Source: CAVRTM01 sp963696105
GTDB taxonomy: Bacteria; Actinomycetota; Actinomycetes; Actinomycetales; Dermatophilaceae
Assembly (NCBI GenBank): GCA_963696105.1
Contig: CAVOIP010000002.1
Span: forward strand, 186,001 to 250,000
Direction of reading: 5' to 3'
DNA length: 64,000 bases
The notes below the pieces were generated by a model. That model saw only the letters and a list, made by a program, of their open reading frames with translations. It did no database searches and had not been told where the DNA came from. The position numbers and the translations under genes were made by a program. Positions 37,958-47,231 of the stretch are shown piece after piece; positions within the stretch are counted from its first letter, which is position 1, and the number at the start of each line of letters is the position of its first letter.

Positions 37958-39408
37958 TCGTCGACCTGCCCAGCACCACGACAGCGGCGGTGAGCAAGAA
38001 GCTCGTCCGGCTGCGCAACGACGTCGGGGCGATGGCCCTCGGCCGGGTGCTCACCCTGCTGATCATCGCCGACGAGAGCGACGCCGACGAGGCGATCGAG
38101 GCGGCCAACGACGCCAGCCGGCAGCACCCGTGTCGCATCATCGCCATCGTGACGGGCAACAAGCGCGGCGCGAGCCGGCTCGACGCCCAGATCCGGGTCG
38201 GCGGTGACGCCGGTGCCAGCGAGGTCGTGGTGCTCCGCCTGTACGGCGCCCTCGCCGACCACGGCGACAGCGTCATCACCCCGCTGCTGCTGCCGGACTC
38301 CCCCGTCGTCGCCTGGTGGCCCCGGGGCGCGCCGGGCGACGTCTCGGCCGATGCGGTCGGTGCCATGGCCCAGCGCCGGATCACCGACGCGGCCGAGGCC
38401 CGCAACCCTCACAAGGAGATGCAGCGGCGCGCGGAGACGTACACACCCGGCGACACCGACCTCGCCTGGACCCGCGTCACCTTGTGGCGCGGCCTGCTGG
38501 CCGCGGCGCTGGACCAGCCGCCGTACGAGCCGGTCGTATCCGCCACGGTCACCGGCGGCGGCGACTCCCCCTCGACCGACCTGCTGGCCGCGTGGCTGGC
38601 CCAGACCCTGAAGTGCCCGGTGACCCGGGCCAGGACGCGCGCCGGCACAGGCATGGTCAGCGTCCGACTCGAGCGCCGCGGCGGCGACATCGACCTGGTG
38701 CGGCCCGACGGCGTCGTCGCGACCCTGGTGCAGCCGGGTCAGCCCGTGCGCCGGATCACGCTGTCCCGCCGGCAGCTGGCGGAGTGCCTGGCCGACGAGC
38801 TGCGCCGACTGGACCCTGACGAGATCTACGCCGAGACCCTCACCAAGGGTCTGGGCAAGGTGGGTCGCAGCACGGTGACCGCCACGGAGGCGATCGCCGA
38901 CGGCGAGGCCCCCTCGATCGAGGAGGCCCGCAAGCAGGCCCGCCGGGCCTCGCGCAAGAGCCACCACCAGGGCAGCGACGCCATGGTCAGCGCGTCCCCG
39001 CCGTCCGACGACACCAGCGACGAGGCGGTCAAGCAGGCCGCGTCGAGCAAGCTGGAAGCCCGCAAGGCCGGCACGCCGGCCGCCGCCACGAGCCGTCGTG
39101 CCACCCGCGTGACCGCCACGGCCGCCCCGTCGTCCGGCAAGGGTCGGGCCACGAAGGCACCAGCGGCGAAGGGTCCGGCGACCAAGGCGGCGACGGCGAA
39201 GGGTCCGGCGACCAAGGCTGCGACCACGAAGGCCCCGGCGAAGAAGGCGGCGGCCACGAAGGCGGCGGCCACGAAGGCGGCTGAGGCCCCGTCCCGCCGG
39301 CCGGCCACGTCGAGGACCGCCGCGAAGAAGGCCGCGGGCACCGGTGGCCGCACGGCGACCACGCCCCGGACCCGCAAGGCGTCGGCCGCACCTCCGGCCG
39401 CCTCGTGA
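37954..39408 (+). CDS. opcA: OpcA, glucose-6-phosphate dehydrogenase assembly protein, with long Lys/Ala-rich tail
   Basis: OpcA supports assembly and activity of glucose-6-phosphate dehydrogenase. Residues 1-315 are the OpcA domain (ALGRVLTLLIIADESDADEAI, SPVVAWWPRGAPGD, DLAWTRVTLWRGLLAAALDQPP, DEIYAETLTKGL). Residues about 345-484 are a Lys/Ala/Thr/Pro-rich tail with repeats such as KAPAKKAAATKAAATKAA, like histone H1 C-termini. Family members usually end near residue 300-350. A 30-bp direct repeat (39165 and 39195) and 15-bp repeats encode part of the tail. I chose the GTG at 37954 (GGAGG at 37943-37947, GTGA overlap with zwf); another GTG at 37942 is in frame. Confidence 0.9.
   Translation: MIVDLPSTTTAAVSKKLVRLRNDVGAMALGRVLTLLIIADESDADEAIEAANDASRQHPCRIIAIVTGNKRGASRLDAQIRVGGDAGASEVVVLRLYGALADHGDSVITPLLLPDSPVVAWWPRGAPGDVSADAVGAMAQRRITDAAEARNPHKEMQRRAETYTPGDTDLAWTRVTLWRGLLAAALDQPPYEPVVSATVTGGGDSPSTDLLAAWLAQTLKCPVTRARTRAGTGMVSVRLERRGGDIDLVRPDGVVATLVQPGQPVRRITLSRRQLAECLADELRRLDPDEIYAETLTKGLGKVGRSTVTATEAIADGEAPSIEEARKQARRASRKSHHQGSDAMVSASPPSDDTSDEAVKQAASSKLEARKAGTPAAATSRRATRVTATAAPSSGKGRATKAPAAKGPATKAATAKGPATKAATTKAPAKKAAATKAAATKAAEAPSRRPATSRTAAKKAAGTGGRTATTPRTRKASAAPPAAS
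39165..39290 (+). repeat. Direct repeats encoding the OpcA Lys/Ala tail
   Basis: A 24-bp block beginning ggcgaagggtccggcgacc occurs at 39165-39188 and again at 39195-39218 (30-bp period). It is followed by two adjacent 15-bp units of the type ggcggccacgaaggc near 39247-39280. All periods are multiples of 3, so the reading frame of the tail is kept when the array changes length. Confidence 0.75.
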
Positions 39409-40193
39409 CCCGCGGGGCGCCGGGGCCCGGCGTCGTCGTCCATCGGGACAAGCAGCTGCTCGCCGACGCGGCGGCGGCCCGGCTGGTCACCTCGATCGTC
39501 GACGCCCAGGCGTCGCGCGGCCGGGCGCACATCGTGCTCACCGGCGGCTCCATGGGCTCGGCGATCCTGGAGTCGCTGGGCCGGTCGGCGGCCCGTGACG
39601 CCATCGACTGGCACCAGCTGGACATCTGGTGGGGCGACGAGCGGTTCCTGCCCGCGGGTGACCCGGAGCGCAACGAGACCCAGGCACGTGCGGCCCTGCT
39701 CGATGCCGTGCACCTGGACCCGGCGCGGGTGCACCCGATGCCGGCGCTGGACGGACCGGACGGCCCGGACGTCGACGCCGCGGCGGCCCGCTACGCCGAT
39801 GAGCTGGCGGGCGCAGCCGGGCACGGGGAGGACGTCCCGGCGTTCGACGTGCTCATGCTCGGGGTCGGCCCCGACGCGCATGTCGCGTCGCTCTTTCCGG
39901 AGCACCCGGCGCTGCACGAGCGGTCGGCGAGCACGGTCGGCGTGCGCGGCGCCCCGAAGCCGCCGCCGGTCCGGGTGTCGCTGACCTTCCCCGCCCTGTG
40001 CGCCGCCCGCGACGTCTGGTTCCTCGTCTCCGGTGCCGACAAGGCCAACGCGGTCGGCCTGGCCCTGTCCGGCTCCGGCGAGATGCAGGCGCCCGCGGCC
40101 GGGGTCACCGGCACCCGCGCCACCACCTGGCTGCTCGACCGCGACGCCGCCGTGCACGTGCCGCGGGCGCTGGTCCGGCCCGCCAGCCCCTGA
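39405..40193 (+). CDS. pgl: 6-phosphogluconolactonase
   Basis: A 262-residue Pgl (DevB/SOL family) that hydrolyses 6-phosphogluconolactone, the step after Zwf. Typical blocks are LTGGSMGSAIL, WHQLDIWWGDERFLPAGDPERNE, DVLMLGVGPDAHVASLFPEHP and SLTFPALCAARDVWFLVSGADKA. The GTG overlaps the opcA stop by GTGA. It is the last gene of the tkt-tal-pgi-zwf-opcA-pgl operon, and a hairpin follows 36 bp after its stop. Confidence 0.96.
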   Translation: MTRGAPGPGVVVHRDKQLLADAAAARLVTSIVDAQASRGRAHIVLTGGSMGSAILESLGRSAARDAIDWHQLDIWWGDERFLPAGDPERNETQARAALLDAVHLDPARVHPMPALDGPDGPDVDAAAARYADELAGAAGHGEDVPAFDVLMLGVGPDAHVASLFPEHPALHERSASTVGVRGAPKPPPVRVSLTFPALCAARDVWFLVSGADKANAVGLALSGSGEMQAPAAGVTGTRATTWLLDRDAAVHVPRALVRPASP

Positions 40194-40228
40194 ACGGCGG
40201 CCGGTTTCCCCGACGCGAAAACACGGGC

Positions 40229-40255
40229 GTCCCCCGGCCGCTGGGCCGTGGGGAC
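40229..40255. terminator. Bidirectional terminator between pgl and rbpA
   Basis: An inverted repeat pairs GTCCCC (40229-40234) with GGGGAC (40250-40255) and, inside it, GGCC (40236-40239) with GGCC (40244-40247) around GCTG. It lies in the 88-bp gap where the pgl operon and rbpA converge, so it can serve both strands. Confidence 0.6.
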
Positions 40256-40281
40256 GTCCGTCGTCGTGGGTCAGTCGCTGC

Positions 40282-40632
40282 TCAGCGGATCAGCCCGCGG
40301 TCGCGCAGCGTCTGCAACGCCTCGTCGAGGATCGCCTCGCCGTCGGACTCGCTGCGGCGCTCCTTGACGTAGGCCAGGTGCGTCTTGTACGGCTCGACGC
40401 GCGGGGCGATCGGGGGGTTCTGCTGGTCCTGGCCGGCGGGGAGCCCGCACCGGGGACAGTCCCACGTCTCGGGGACGCCGGCGCCGGCCTCCTCGGCGAA
40501 GCTCGGCCTGGTCTCGTGGCCGTTGGAGCACCAGTAGGAGATGAAGACCCTGGCGGCGGCATCGCCGCGCTCGGCCTCACCCATGGGCCCGGCGCCGACA
40601 CGGCTGCCCCGGATCGCGTTACCACTTGCCAC
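40282..40632 (-). CDS. rbpA: RNA polymerase-binding protein RbpA
   Basis: A 116-residue RbpA, an actinobacterial protein that binds RNA polymerase and the principal sigma factor and stabilises the open promoter complex. It has the zinc-binding core with Cys in SYWCSNGHETRP and the pair in WDCPRCGLPAG, the basic/linker region PYKTHLAYVKERRSE, and the C-terminal sigma-interaction helix AILDEALQTLRDRGLI. The start is GTG at 40632 with AAGGAG 8 bases upstream. It is found only in actinobacteria, which supports the taxonomic placement. Confidence 0.97.
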   Translation of the reverse strand: MASGNAIRGSRVGAGPMGEAERGDAAARVFISYWCSNGHETRPSFAEEAGAGVPETWDCPRCGLPAGQDQQNPPIAPRVEPYKTHLAYVKERRSESDGEAILDEALQTLRDRGLIR

Positions 40633-40696
40633 GGTGTACTCCTTGGGAGGTCAGGGAAGGCGGCCTGCCACGGGCGCTGGGCGCCGCGGCATGTCG

Positions 40697-40942
40697 TCAG
40701 CTGGAGAAGCGCTCGATCAGACCGAGGCCGATGATGGCGGCGGCCCAGACCAGGCCGACGGCGACCGTGAACCGGTCGAGGTTGCGCTCAGCCACCGACG
40801 ACCCGCCCATCGTGCTGGACATGCCGCCACCGAACATGTCCGACAGGCCGCCGCCCTTGCCCTTGTGGAGCAGGATGAGCAGGGTCAGGAACAGGCCACC
40901 CAGGACCAGGACGACCTGGAGGCCGATCTTCACTGCTTCCAC
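40697..40942 (-). CDS. secG: Preprotein translocase subunit SecG
   Basis: An 81-residue SecG with two membrane helices (about residues 5-25 and 58-76) around the glycine-rich loop LLHKGKGGGLSDMFGGG. It belongs to the SecYEG channel for protein export. GTG start at 40942. It follows tpiA on the same strand but is separated from it by a strong hairpin, so it probably has its own promoter in the 162-bp gap. Confidence 0.95.
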   Translation of the reverse strand: MEAVKIGLQVVLVLGGLFLTLLILLHKGKGGGLSDMFGGGMSSTMGGSSVAERNLDRFTVAVGLVWAAAIIGLGLIERFSS

Positions 40943-41057
40943 TGTTCGTGCACCATTCTCGTTGTCGGCGTCATCCGGTGGGGCACGCCCACAGGTGTCT
41001 CCCAGCGTACCCGAGGCCCCGCCGGACCGCGGTCAGGACACCGCGCCGACCTGGGCG

Positions 41058-41103
41058 CGTCCGACGTCCTCCTCCCGGCCAGGCGGCAGGAGGACGTCGG
41101 ACG
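41058..41103 (-). terminator. Strong hairpin at the end of the gapA-pgk-tpiA operon
   Basis: Perfect 16-bp arms (41058-41073, CGTCCGACGTCCTCCT, and 41088-41103) flank a 14-nt loop, starting 1 base after the tpiA stop. The stem is long and G+C-rich, as in actinobacterial terminators without U-tracts. It separates tpiA from secG transcription. Confidence 0.8.
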
Positions 41104-41104
41104 G

Positions 41105-41914
41105 TCAGGACCCTGCGGTCACGTGCTCGCGGTAGCGGCAGATGGAGGCGAACTCCTCGACCACGATGGAGGCGCCGCCCACCAGCGCGCCGTCGACGTC
41201 GGTCTCGGCCATCAGCGCGGCCACGTTGCCCGCCTTCACCGACCCGCCGTACAGGATCCGGATGCCGTCGGCGGTGTCACCGGAGTAGAGCTCGGCCAGG
41301 CGGGTGCGCAGCGCGGCGCAGACCTCCTGGGCGTCCGCGGGGGTGGCCACCTCGCCGGTGCCGACCGCCCACACCGGCTCGTAGGCGACGACGATGCTGC
41401 GGACCTGCTCGGCCGGCACACCCTCGAGGGCCCCGTCGAGCTGGGCCAGCACGTACTCGACGTGCCCGCCCGCCTGGCGGACCTCCTGCCCCTCGCCCAC
41501 GCAGAGGATCGGGGTCAAGCCGTGCCGGTACGCCGCCTGCACCTTGGCGTTGACCACGGCATCGTCCTCGTGGTGGTGCTGGCGCCGCTCGCTGTGGCCC
41601 ACGACGACGTAGACGCACTTCAGCCGCGACAGGAACGCGCCGGAGACGTCACCGGTCCAGGCGCCGCTGTCGTGCGGCGACAGGTCCTGGGCGCCGTGCC
41701 GCAGCTGCAGCCGGTCCCCCTCGATCAGGGTCTGGACGCTGCGCAGGTCGGTGAACGGCGGGAGCACCGCCACCTCGACCGCGCCGAAGTCGTGCCGGGC
41801 GTCGCGCAGGGTCCAGTCCAGCTTCTGCACCAGGTGGGTGGCCTGCAGGTGGTCGAGGTTCATCTTCCAGTTGCCGGCCATGAGCGGGGTGCGCCCGGTG
41901 GCAGGCCTGGCCAC
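41105..41914 (-). CDS. tpiA: Triosephosphate isomerase
   Basis: A 269-residue TIM-barrel enzyme that interconverts dihydroxyacetone phosphate and glyceraldehyde-3-phosphate. Its blocks are LMAGNWKMNLDHLQA with the catalytic Lys, VVVGHSERRQHH with the catalytic His, the Glu in IVVAYEPVWAVGTGEVATPADAQE, and RILYGGSVKAGN for phosphate binding. The GTG at 41914 lies 1 base after the pgk stop, so the two are tightly coupled. A hairpin follows its stop directly. Confidence 0.97.
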   Translation of the reverse strand: MARPATGRTPLMAGNWKMNLDHLQATHLVQKLDWTLRDARHDFGAVEVAVLPPFTDLRSVQTLIEGDRLQLRHGAQDLSPHDSGAWTGDVSGAFLSRLKCVYVVVGHSERRQHHHEDDAVVNAKVQAAYRHGLTPILCVGEGQEVRQAGGHVEYVLAQLDGALEGVPAEQVRSIVVAYEPVWAVGTGEVATPADAQEVCAALRTRLAELYSGDTADGIRILYGGSVKAGNVAALMAETDVDGALVGGASIVVEEFASICRYREHVTAGS

Positions 41915-41915
41915 G

Positions 41916-43136
41916 TCAGCGCTCCCCGCCGTCGAGGACGGTCAGGCCGGGCAGCGCCTTGCCCTCGAGGTACTCCAGGCTGGCGCCGCCCCCCGTGGAG
42001 ATGTGGCCGAACTGGTCGTCGCGGAAGCCCAGCTGGCGCACCGCGGCCGCAGAGTCGCCACCGCCGACGACGGTGAGCGCGCCCGAGGCGGTGGCATCGA
42101 CCAGGGCCTGCGCGAGGGCGCGGGTGCCCTCGGCGTAGGGCGCCATCTCGAACGCCCCGAGGGGGCCGTTCCAGAAGATCGTGCGCGCGTCGGACAGTCG
42201 CTCGGCGAACGCCCGCGCGGACGCTGGCCCGATGTCCAGGCCCATCCGGTCGGCCGGGATCGCGTCGGCGGGCACGACGTCGTGGGCGGCGTCGGCGGAG
42301 AACGCGTCAGCGGCGACGATGTCGGTCGGCAGGACGATCTCGACCCCGCGGTCGGCGGCGTCGGACAGGTAGCCCTTGACCGCGTCGAGCTGGTCGGCCT
42401 CGAGCAGGCTCTTGCCCACCTCGTGGCCCTGGGCCGCGAGGAAGGTGAACACCATGCCGCCGCCGATGAGCAGCCGGTCGGCGGTCTGCAGCAGGTTGGC
42501 GATGACGTCCAGCTTGTCGCTGACCTTCGCGCCGCCGAGCACGACGGCGTAGGGCCGCTCCGGGGTCTGCGTGAGGCGCTGCAGCACCTCGACCTCGGTG
42601 GCGACGAGGCCGCCGCCGGCGTGCGGCAGGCGCGTCGCGACGTCGTACACGCTGGCCTGCTTGCGGTGCACGACACCGAACCCGTCGCTGACGAAGACGT
42701 CGGCCAGCGCGGCGAGGGCGTCGGCGAAGGCGCCCCGCTCGGCGTCGTCCTTGGCGGTCTCGCCGGCGTTGAACCGGAGGTTCTCCAGCAGGGCGACCTC
42801 ACCGTCCTGCAGCGCGGCGACGACCGCCTGCGCGGAGCTGCCGACCGTGTCGGTCGCGAACGCCACCGGCCGGTCGAGCAGCTCCCCCAGGCGTGCCGCG
42901 ACCGGGCGCAGGGAGTAGCGCTGCTCGGGCGCGCCCTTCGGCCGCCCGAGGTGGGCGCACACGACCACGCGTGCGCCCGCCTCGGCCAGTGCGGCGATCG
43001 TCGGCACCGAGGCGCGCACCCGTCCGTCGTCGGTGATCCTGCCGTCGCCGTCGAGGGGGACGTTCAGGTCGCTGCGCACCAGCACCCGCTTGCCACGCAG
43101 GTCCCCGAGGGAGTCGATCGTCTTCATGCTCGCCAT
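41916..43136 (-). CDS. pgk: Phosphoglycerate kinase
   Basis: A 406-residue two-lobed kinase that makes ATP from 1,3-bisphosphoglycerate. Recognised parts are GKRVLVRSDLNVPLDGDGRITDDGRV, VVVCAHLGRPKGA, VLLENLRFNAGE, VVLGGAKVSDKLDVI, IFWNGPLGAFE and VVGGGDSAAAV with SHISTGGGASLEYLEGK-type end. The ATG at 43136 is used here; an in-frame ATG at 43127 (MKTIDSLG) is also possible. It lies 13 bp downstream of gapA. Confidence 0.97.
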   Translation of the reverse strand: MASMKTIDSLGDLRGKRVLVRSDLNVPLDGDGRITDDGRVRASVPTIAALAEAGARVVVCAHLGRPKGAPEQRYSLRPVAARLGELLDRPVAFATDTVGSSAQAVVAALQDGEVALLENLRFNAGETAKDDAERGAFADALAALADVFVSDGFGVVHRKQASVYDVATRLPHAGGGLVATEVEVLQRLTQTPERPYAVVLGGAKVSDKLDVIANLLQTADRLLIGGGMVFTFLAAQGHEVGKSLLEADQLDAVKGYLSDAADRGVEIVLPTDIVAADAFSADAAHDVVPADAIPADRMGLDIGPASARAFAERLSDARTIFWNGPLGAFEMAPYAEGTRALAQALVDATASGALTVVGGGDSAAAVRQLGFRDDQFGHISTGGGASLEYLEGKALPGLTVLDGGER

Positions 43137-43149
43137 GGTCGACGCGGTC

Positions 43150-44154
<1,005 letters not shown>

Positions 44155-44265
44155 GGAGATCCAGCCTTCCTGAGGAGCACGTCCAGCATGTCGGCGCGAT
44201 GGTGGGCACCCGTCGGCCGGGCTCCCGGTCGGGACCACCTCGCGCGCCGTCGTACGACGACTCCG

Positions 44266-44296
44266 ACCCTAGGGGATAGCCCTGGGTGGCCCGCAA
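44266..44296 (-). promoter_or_regulatory. Putative gapA promoter
   Basis: Read on the minus strand, TTGCGG (44296-44291) and TAGGGT (44271-44266) are separated by 19 bases, giving a plausible -35/-10 pair about 110 bases before the gapA GTG. It lies in the 148-bp gap after whiA, so glycolysis genes can be made apart from whiA read-through. Confidence 0.42.
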
Positions 44297-44302
44297 TCGT
44301 GG

Positions 44303-45283
44303 TCAGGCCTCGAGCATGTCCACGGTGAGGTTGACGTCCGTGCCGGGGATGCCCAGGTCACTCGCACGCTTGTCGGCCATGGCCAGCAACCGCCGGATGC
44401 GGCCGGCGACGGCGTCCTTGGTCATCGGCGGCTGGGCCAGCTGGCCGAGCTCCTCGAGGCTCGCCTGCTTGTGCTCGACGCGCAGCGTGCCGGCCTCGCG
44501 CAGGTGGTCCGGGACGTCCTCGCCGAGGATCTCCAGGGCCCGCTCGACCCGCGCCCCCGCGGCCACCGCGGCACGCGCCGAGCGGCGCAGGTTGGCGTCG
44601 TCGAAGTTGGCCAGCCGGTTGGCCGTCGCGCGCACCTCGCGGCGCATCCGGCGCTCCTCCCAGGCCATCACGGCGTCGTGGGCGCCGAGGCGCGTGAGCA
44701 TCGCCCCGATCGCGTCGCCGTCGCGCAGCACCACGCGGTCGACGCCGCGCACCTCGCGCGCCTTGGCCTGGATGCCCATCCGGCGGGCGGCGCCGACCAG
44801 GGCGAGCGCCGCCTCGGGGCCGGGGCACGTCACCTCCATGGCGGAGGAGCGGCCGGGCTCGGTGAGCGACCCGTGGGCGAGGAAGGCGCCGCGCCACGCC
44901 CCTTCGGCGTCGCAGACCGCGCCGCTGACGACGCGGGGCGGCAGGCCGCGGACGGGACGCCCGCGGGTGTCGATCAGGCCGGTCTGGCGGGCCAGTGCCT
45001 CACCGTCCTGGACCACGCGGACGACGTAACGGCTGCCGCGGCGCAGGCCGCCCGCGGCCATCACCAGCACGTCGCTGGAGTGCCCGTAGACGTCGAAGAT
45101 CTCCTTGCGCAGCCGGCGGGCGGCCTGTGCCGTGTCGAGCTCGGCCTCGACGACGATCCGGCCCCCGACGATGTGCAGGCCGCCGGCGAAGCGCAGCGTC
45201 GCCGACACCTCAGCCTTGCGGCAGCAGGGCTTGGTGACCTCCAGACGACTCAGCTCGTCCTTGACCTTCGCCGTCATCGCCAT
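44303..45283 (-). CDS. whiA: DNA-binding protein WhiA
   Basis: A 326-residue WhiA, a regulator built from a degenerate LAGLIDADG homing-endonuclease fold and a C-terminal helix-turn-helix. It controls sporulation and division in Streptomyces and is present in most Gram-positives. It starts MAMTAKVKDELSRLEVTKPCCRKAE; LRRGSRYVVRVVQDGEALARQTGLID belongs to the first domain, and SLEELGQLAQPPMTKDAVAGRIRRLLAMAD is the HTH. I chose the ATG at 45283, as MAMTA is the normal family start. It follows yvcK with 53 bp between. Confidence 0.95.
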   Translation of the reverse strand: MAMTAKVKDELSRLEVTKPCCRKAEVSATLRFAGGLHIVGGRIVVEAELDTAQAARRLRKEIFDVYGHSSDVLVMAAGGLRRGSRYVVRVVQDGEALARQTGLIDTRGRPVRGLPPRVVSGAVCDAEGAWRGAFLAHGSLTEPGRSSAMEVTCPGPEAALALVGAARRMGIQAKAREVRGVDRVVLRDGDAIGAMLTRLGAHDAVMAWEERRMRREVRATANRLANFDDANLRRSARAAVAAGARVERALEILGEDVPDHLREAGTLRVEHKQASLEELGQLAQPPMTKDAVAGRIRRLLAMADKRASDLGIPGTDVNLTVDMLEA

Positions 45284-45336
45284 GGGGGTCATCCTGCCAC
45301 TGCGGTGCAAGCACCCCGGCGCCGGTCGCCGCAGCG

Positions 45337-46275
45337 TCAGCCGAGGATGTCGCGGTAGGCCGCAGCCAGGCGCAGCGAGTCGTGGTGGCCCGGCGCGCCG
45401 TGCTCGGCGACCGGCGCGACGACCAGCTGGGCCCCGAGCCCGGCCGCGACGCTGCGCAGCACGGCCGGGTCGTCGACCACGCTGGGGTCGGCCAGCACCA
45501 CGTCCAGCGTCAGCTCGGGGGCGTGGGCCGCGAGGACCTCCAGGTGGTTCTCGGCCGAGAAGCCGACGGTCTCGCCGGTGTGCATCACCAGGTTGAGCGT
45601 CAGCACCTTACGCGCCGGGCTGGCCACGAGCGCCTCACGGACCGACGGCACGAGCAGGTGCGGCATCACCGAGGTGAACCAGGAACCCGGGCCCAGGATG
45701 ATCCAGTCCGCCTCGTGGATGGCGCGGATGGTCTCCTCACACGCCTTGGGGTCATCCGGGTGCAGCCGGACGCCGAGGACGCGCCCCGAGGTGGACGCAA
45801 CCTGCACCTGGCCCCGGACCGTGCTGACCTCGTCGGGCTGGGCCGGGTCGGCGCCGAGGACGCTGGCCTCGATCTGCAGCGGTTCGGCCGCCATCGGCAG
45901 CACGCGGCCCCGGGCCCCGAGCAGGCGGCCGACGAGGTCCAGGCCACCGACGGTGTCGCCGAGCAGGTCCCAGAGGGAGACGATGAGCAGGTTGCCCAGC
46001 GCATGGCCGCCGAGTGGTCCCGAGCCGGCGAACCGGTGCTGCAGCACGTCGCGCCACTGGTGTCCCCACTCGCTGTCGTCGCACAGCGCCGCGAGGGCCA
46101 TCCGCAGGTCACCCGGGGGCAGGACGTCGTACTCCTCGCGCAGCCGCCCGCTGGAGCCACCATCGTCCCCGACCGTCACCACCGCCGTGATCTGGTCGGT
46201 CACGAGCCGCAGCGCGGCGAGGGAGGCCGCCAGGCCGTGCCCGCCGCCCAGCGCCACGACCCCGGGGCGGGTCAC
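45337..46275 (-). CDS. yvcK: YvcK/CofD-like UDP-GlcNAc-binding regulator
   Basis: A 312-residue YvcK-family protein. It begins VVALGGGHGLAASLAALR, with VTVGDDGGSSGRLREEYDVLPPGDLRMALAAL as the second family block, and DWIILGPGSWFTSVMPHLLVP later. Family members bind UDP-N-acetylglucosamine and affect cell-wall growth and gluconeogenic growth. It overlaps rapZ by 4 bases (ATGA) and lies in the conserved rapZ-yvcK-whiA order. Confidence 0.95.
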   Translation of the reverse strand: MTRPGVVALGGGHGLAASLAALRLVTDQITAVVTVGDDGGSSGRLREEYDVLPPGDLRMALAALCDDSEWGHQWRDVLQHRFAGSGPLGGHALGNLLIVSLWDLLGDTVGGLDLVGRLLGARGRVLPMAAEPLQIEASVLGADPAQPDEVSTVRGQVQVASTSGRVLGVRLHPDDPKACEETIRAIHEADWIILGPGSWFTSVMPHLLVPSVREALVASPARKVLTLNLVMHTGETVGFSAENHLEVLAAHAPELTLDVVLADPSVVDDPAVLRSVAAGLGAQLVVAPVAEHGAPGHHDSLRLAAAYRDILG

Positions 46276-47213
46276 TCGCGCCCCAGGTCACGGTGCACGA
46301 GGATGGTCGCGACGTCACCGCCGCTGACCAGCCGGGACAGCGCCTCGGCGACCGCCACCGACCGGTGCTTGCCGCCGGTGCAGCCGACCGCGAGCGTGAC
46401 GTAGCGGCGCCCTTCGCGCAGGTAGCCCTGCACCATCGGCTCCATCAGCGCCACGACACGGTCGATGAACTCGCCCGCGCCCTCCTGGCGCAGGACGTAC
46501 TCGGCCACCGCCGGGTCCTTGCCGCTCTTGGAGCGCAGCTCGGGCACCCAGAAGGGGTTGGGCAGGAACCGCAGGTCGAAGACGAGGTCGGCGTCCAGCG
46601 GGATGCCGTACTTGAAGCCGAACGACATCACCGCCATGCGCAGGCGCGGCCCCCCTTCGGCGGCGAAGATCTGCGACACCTTGGCCGACAGCTGGTGCAC
46701 GTTCAGCCCGGAGGTGTCGATGACCACGTCCGCCTCGGAGCGCAGGTCGCCCAGCAGGGTGCGCTCGCGCGTGATCCCGTCGAGCATCCGGCCCTGGCCC
46801 TGCAGCGGGTGGGGGCGGCGGACGCTCTCGAACCGGCGCACGAGCGCCTCGTCGGTCGCGTCGACGAAGATGACCCGCGGGGCCCAGCCCTTGTCGCGCA
46901 GCGCCTGGAGGGCCGCCCGGAACGCCGTGAAGAAGCTGCGGCTGCGGACGTCGATGACCGCGGCGAGCTTGTTGACGCCGCCGCGGGAGTGCTCGGCCAG
47001 CTCGGCCATCGACAGGATCAGCTGCGGCGGGATGTTGTCCACGACGTACCAGCCAAGGTCCTCCAGGACGTTGGCCGCCGTCGAGCGCCCGGCACCGCTC
47101 ATGCCGGTGAGGATCACCAGGTCGGTCGAGCCGGGATCCAGGCCGGCGCCTCGGCGTGGGGTCGCCGTCGTGGTCGTCGGACCGGCCGGGGAGGGCCCCG
47201 AGGGGTCGGTCAT
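46272..47213 (-). CDS. rapZ: RNase adapter RapZ/YvcJ-family nucleotide-binding protein
   Basis: A 313-residue P-loop protein. The Walker A loop is GMSGAGRST at residues 37-45, with Arg where most P-loops have Lys, as is common in actinobacterial members. YVVDNIPPQL, FVDATDEALVRRFESVRRPHPL and the C-terminal VGCTGGKHRSVAVAE are standard family blocks. In E. coli RapZ binds glucosamine-6-P and directs small-RNA decay; the actinobacterial role is less clear. It is 18 bp downstream of uvrC and overlaps yvcK. Confidence 0.94.
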   Translation of the reverse strand: MTDPSGPSPAGPTTTTATPRRGAGLDPGSTDLVILTGMSGAGRSTAANVLEDLGWYVVDNIPPQLILSMAELAEHSRGGVNKLAAVIDVRSRSFFTAFRAALQALRDKGWAPRVIFVDATDEALVRRFESVRRPHPLQGQGRMLDGITRERTLLGDLRSEADVVIDTSGLNVHQLSAKVSQIFAAEGGPRLRMAVMSFGFKYGIPLDADLVFDLRFLPNPFWVPELRSKSGKDPAVAEYVLRQEGAGEFIDRVVALMEPMVQGYLREGRRYVTLAVGCTGGKHRSVAVAEALSRLVSGGDVATILVHRDLGRE

Positions 47214-47231
47214 CGTCTTGCTCCTGGTTGC

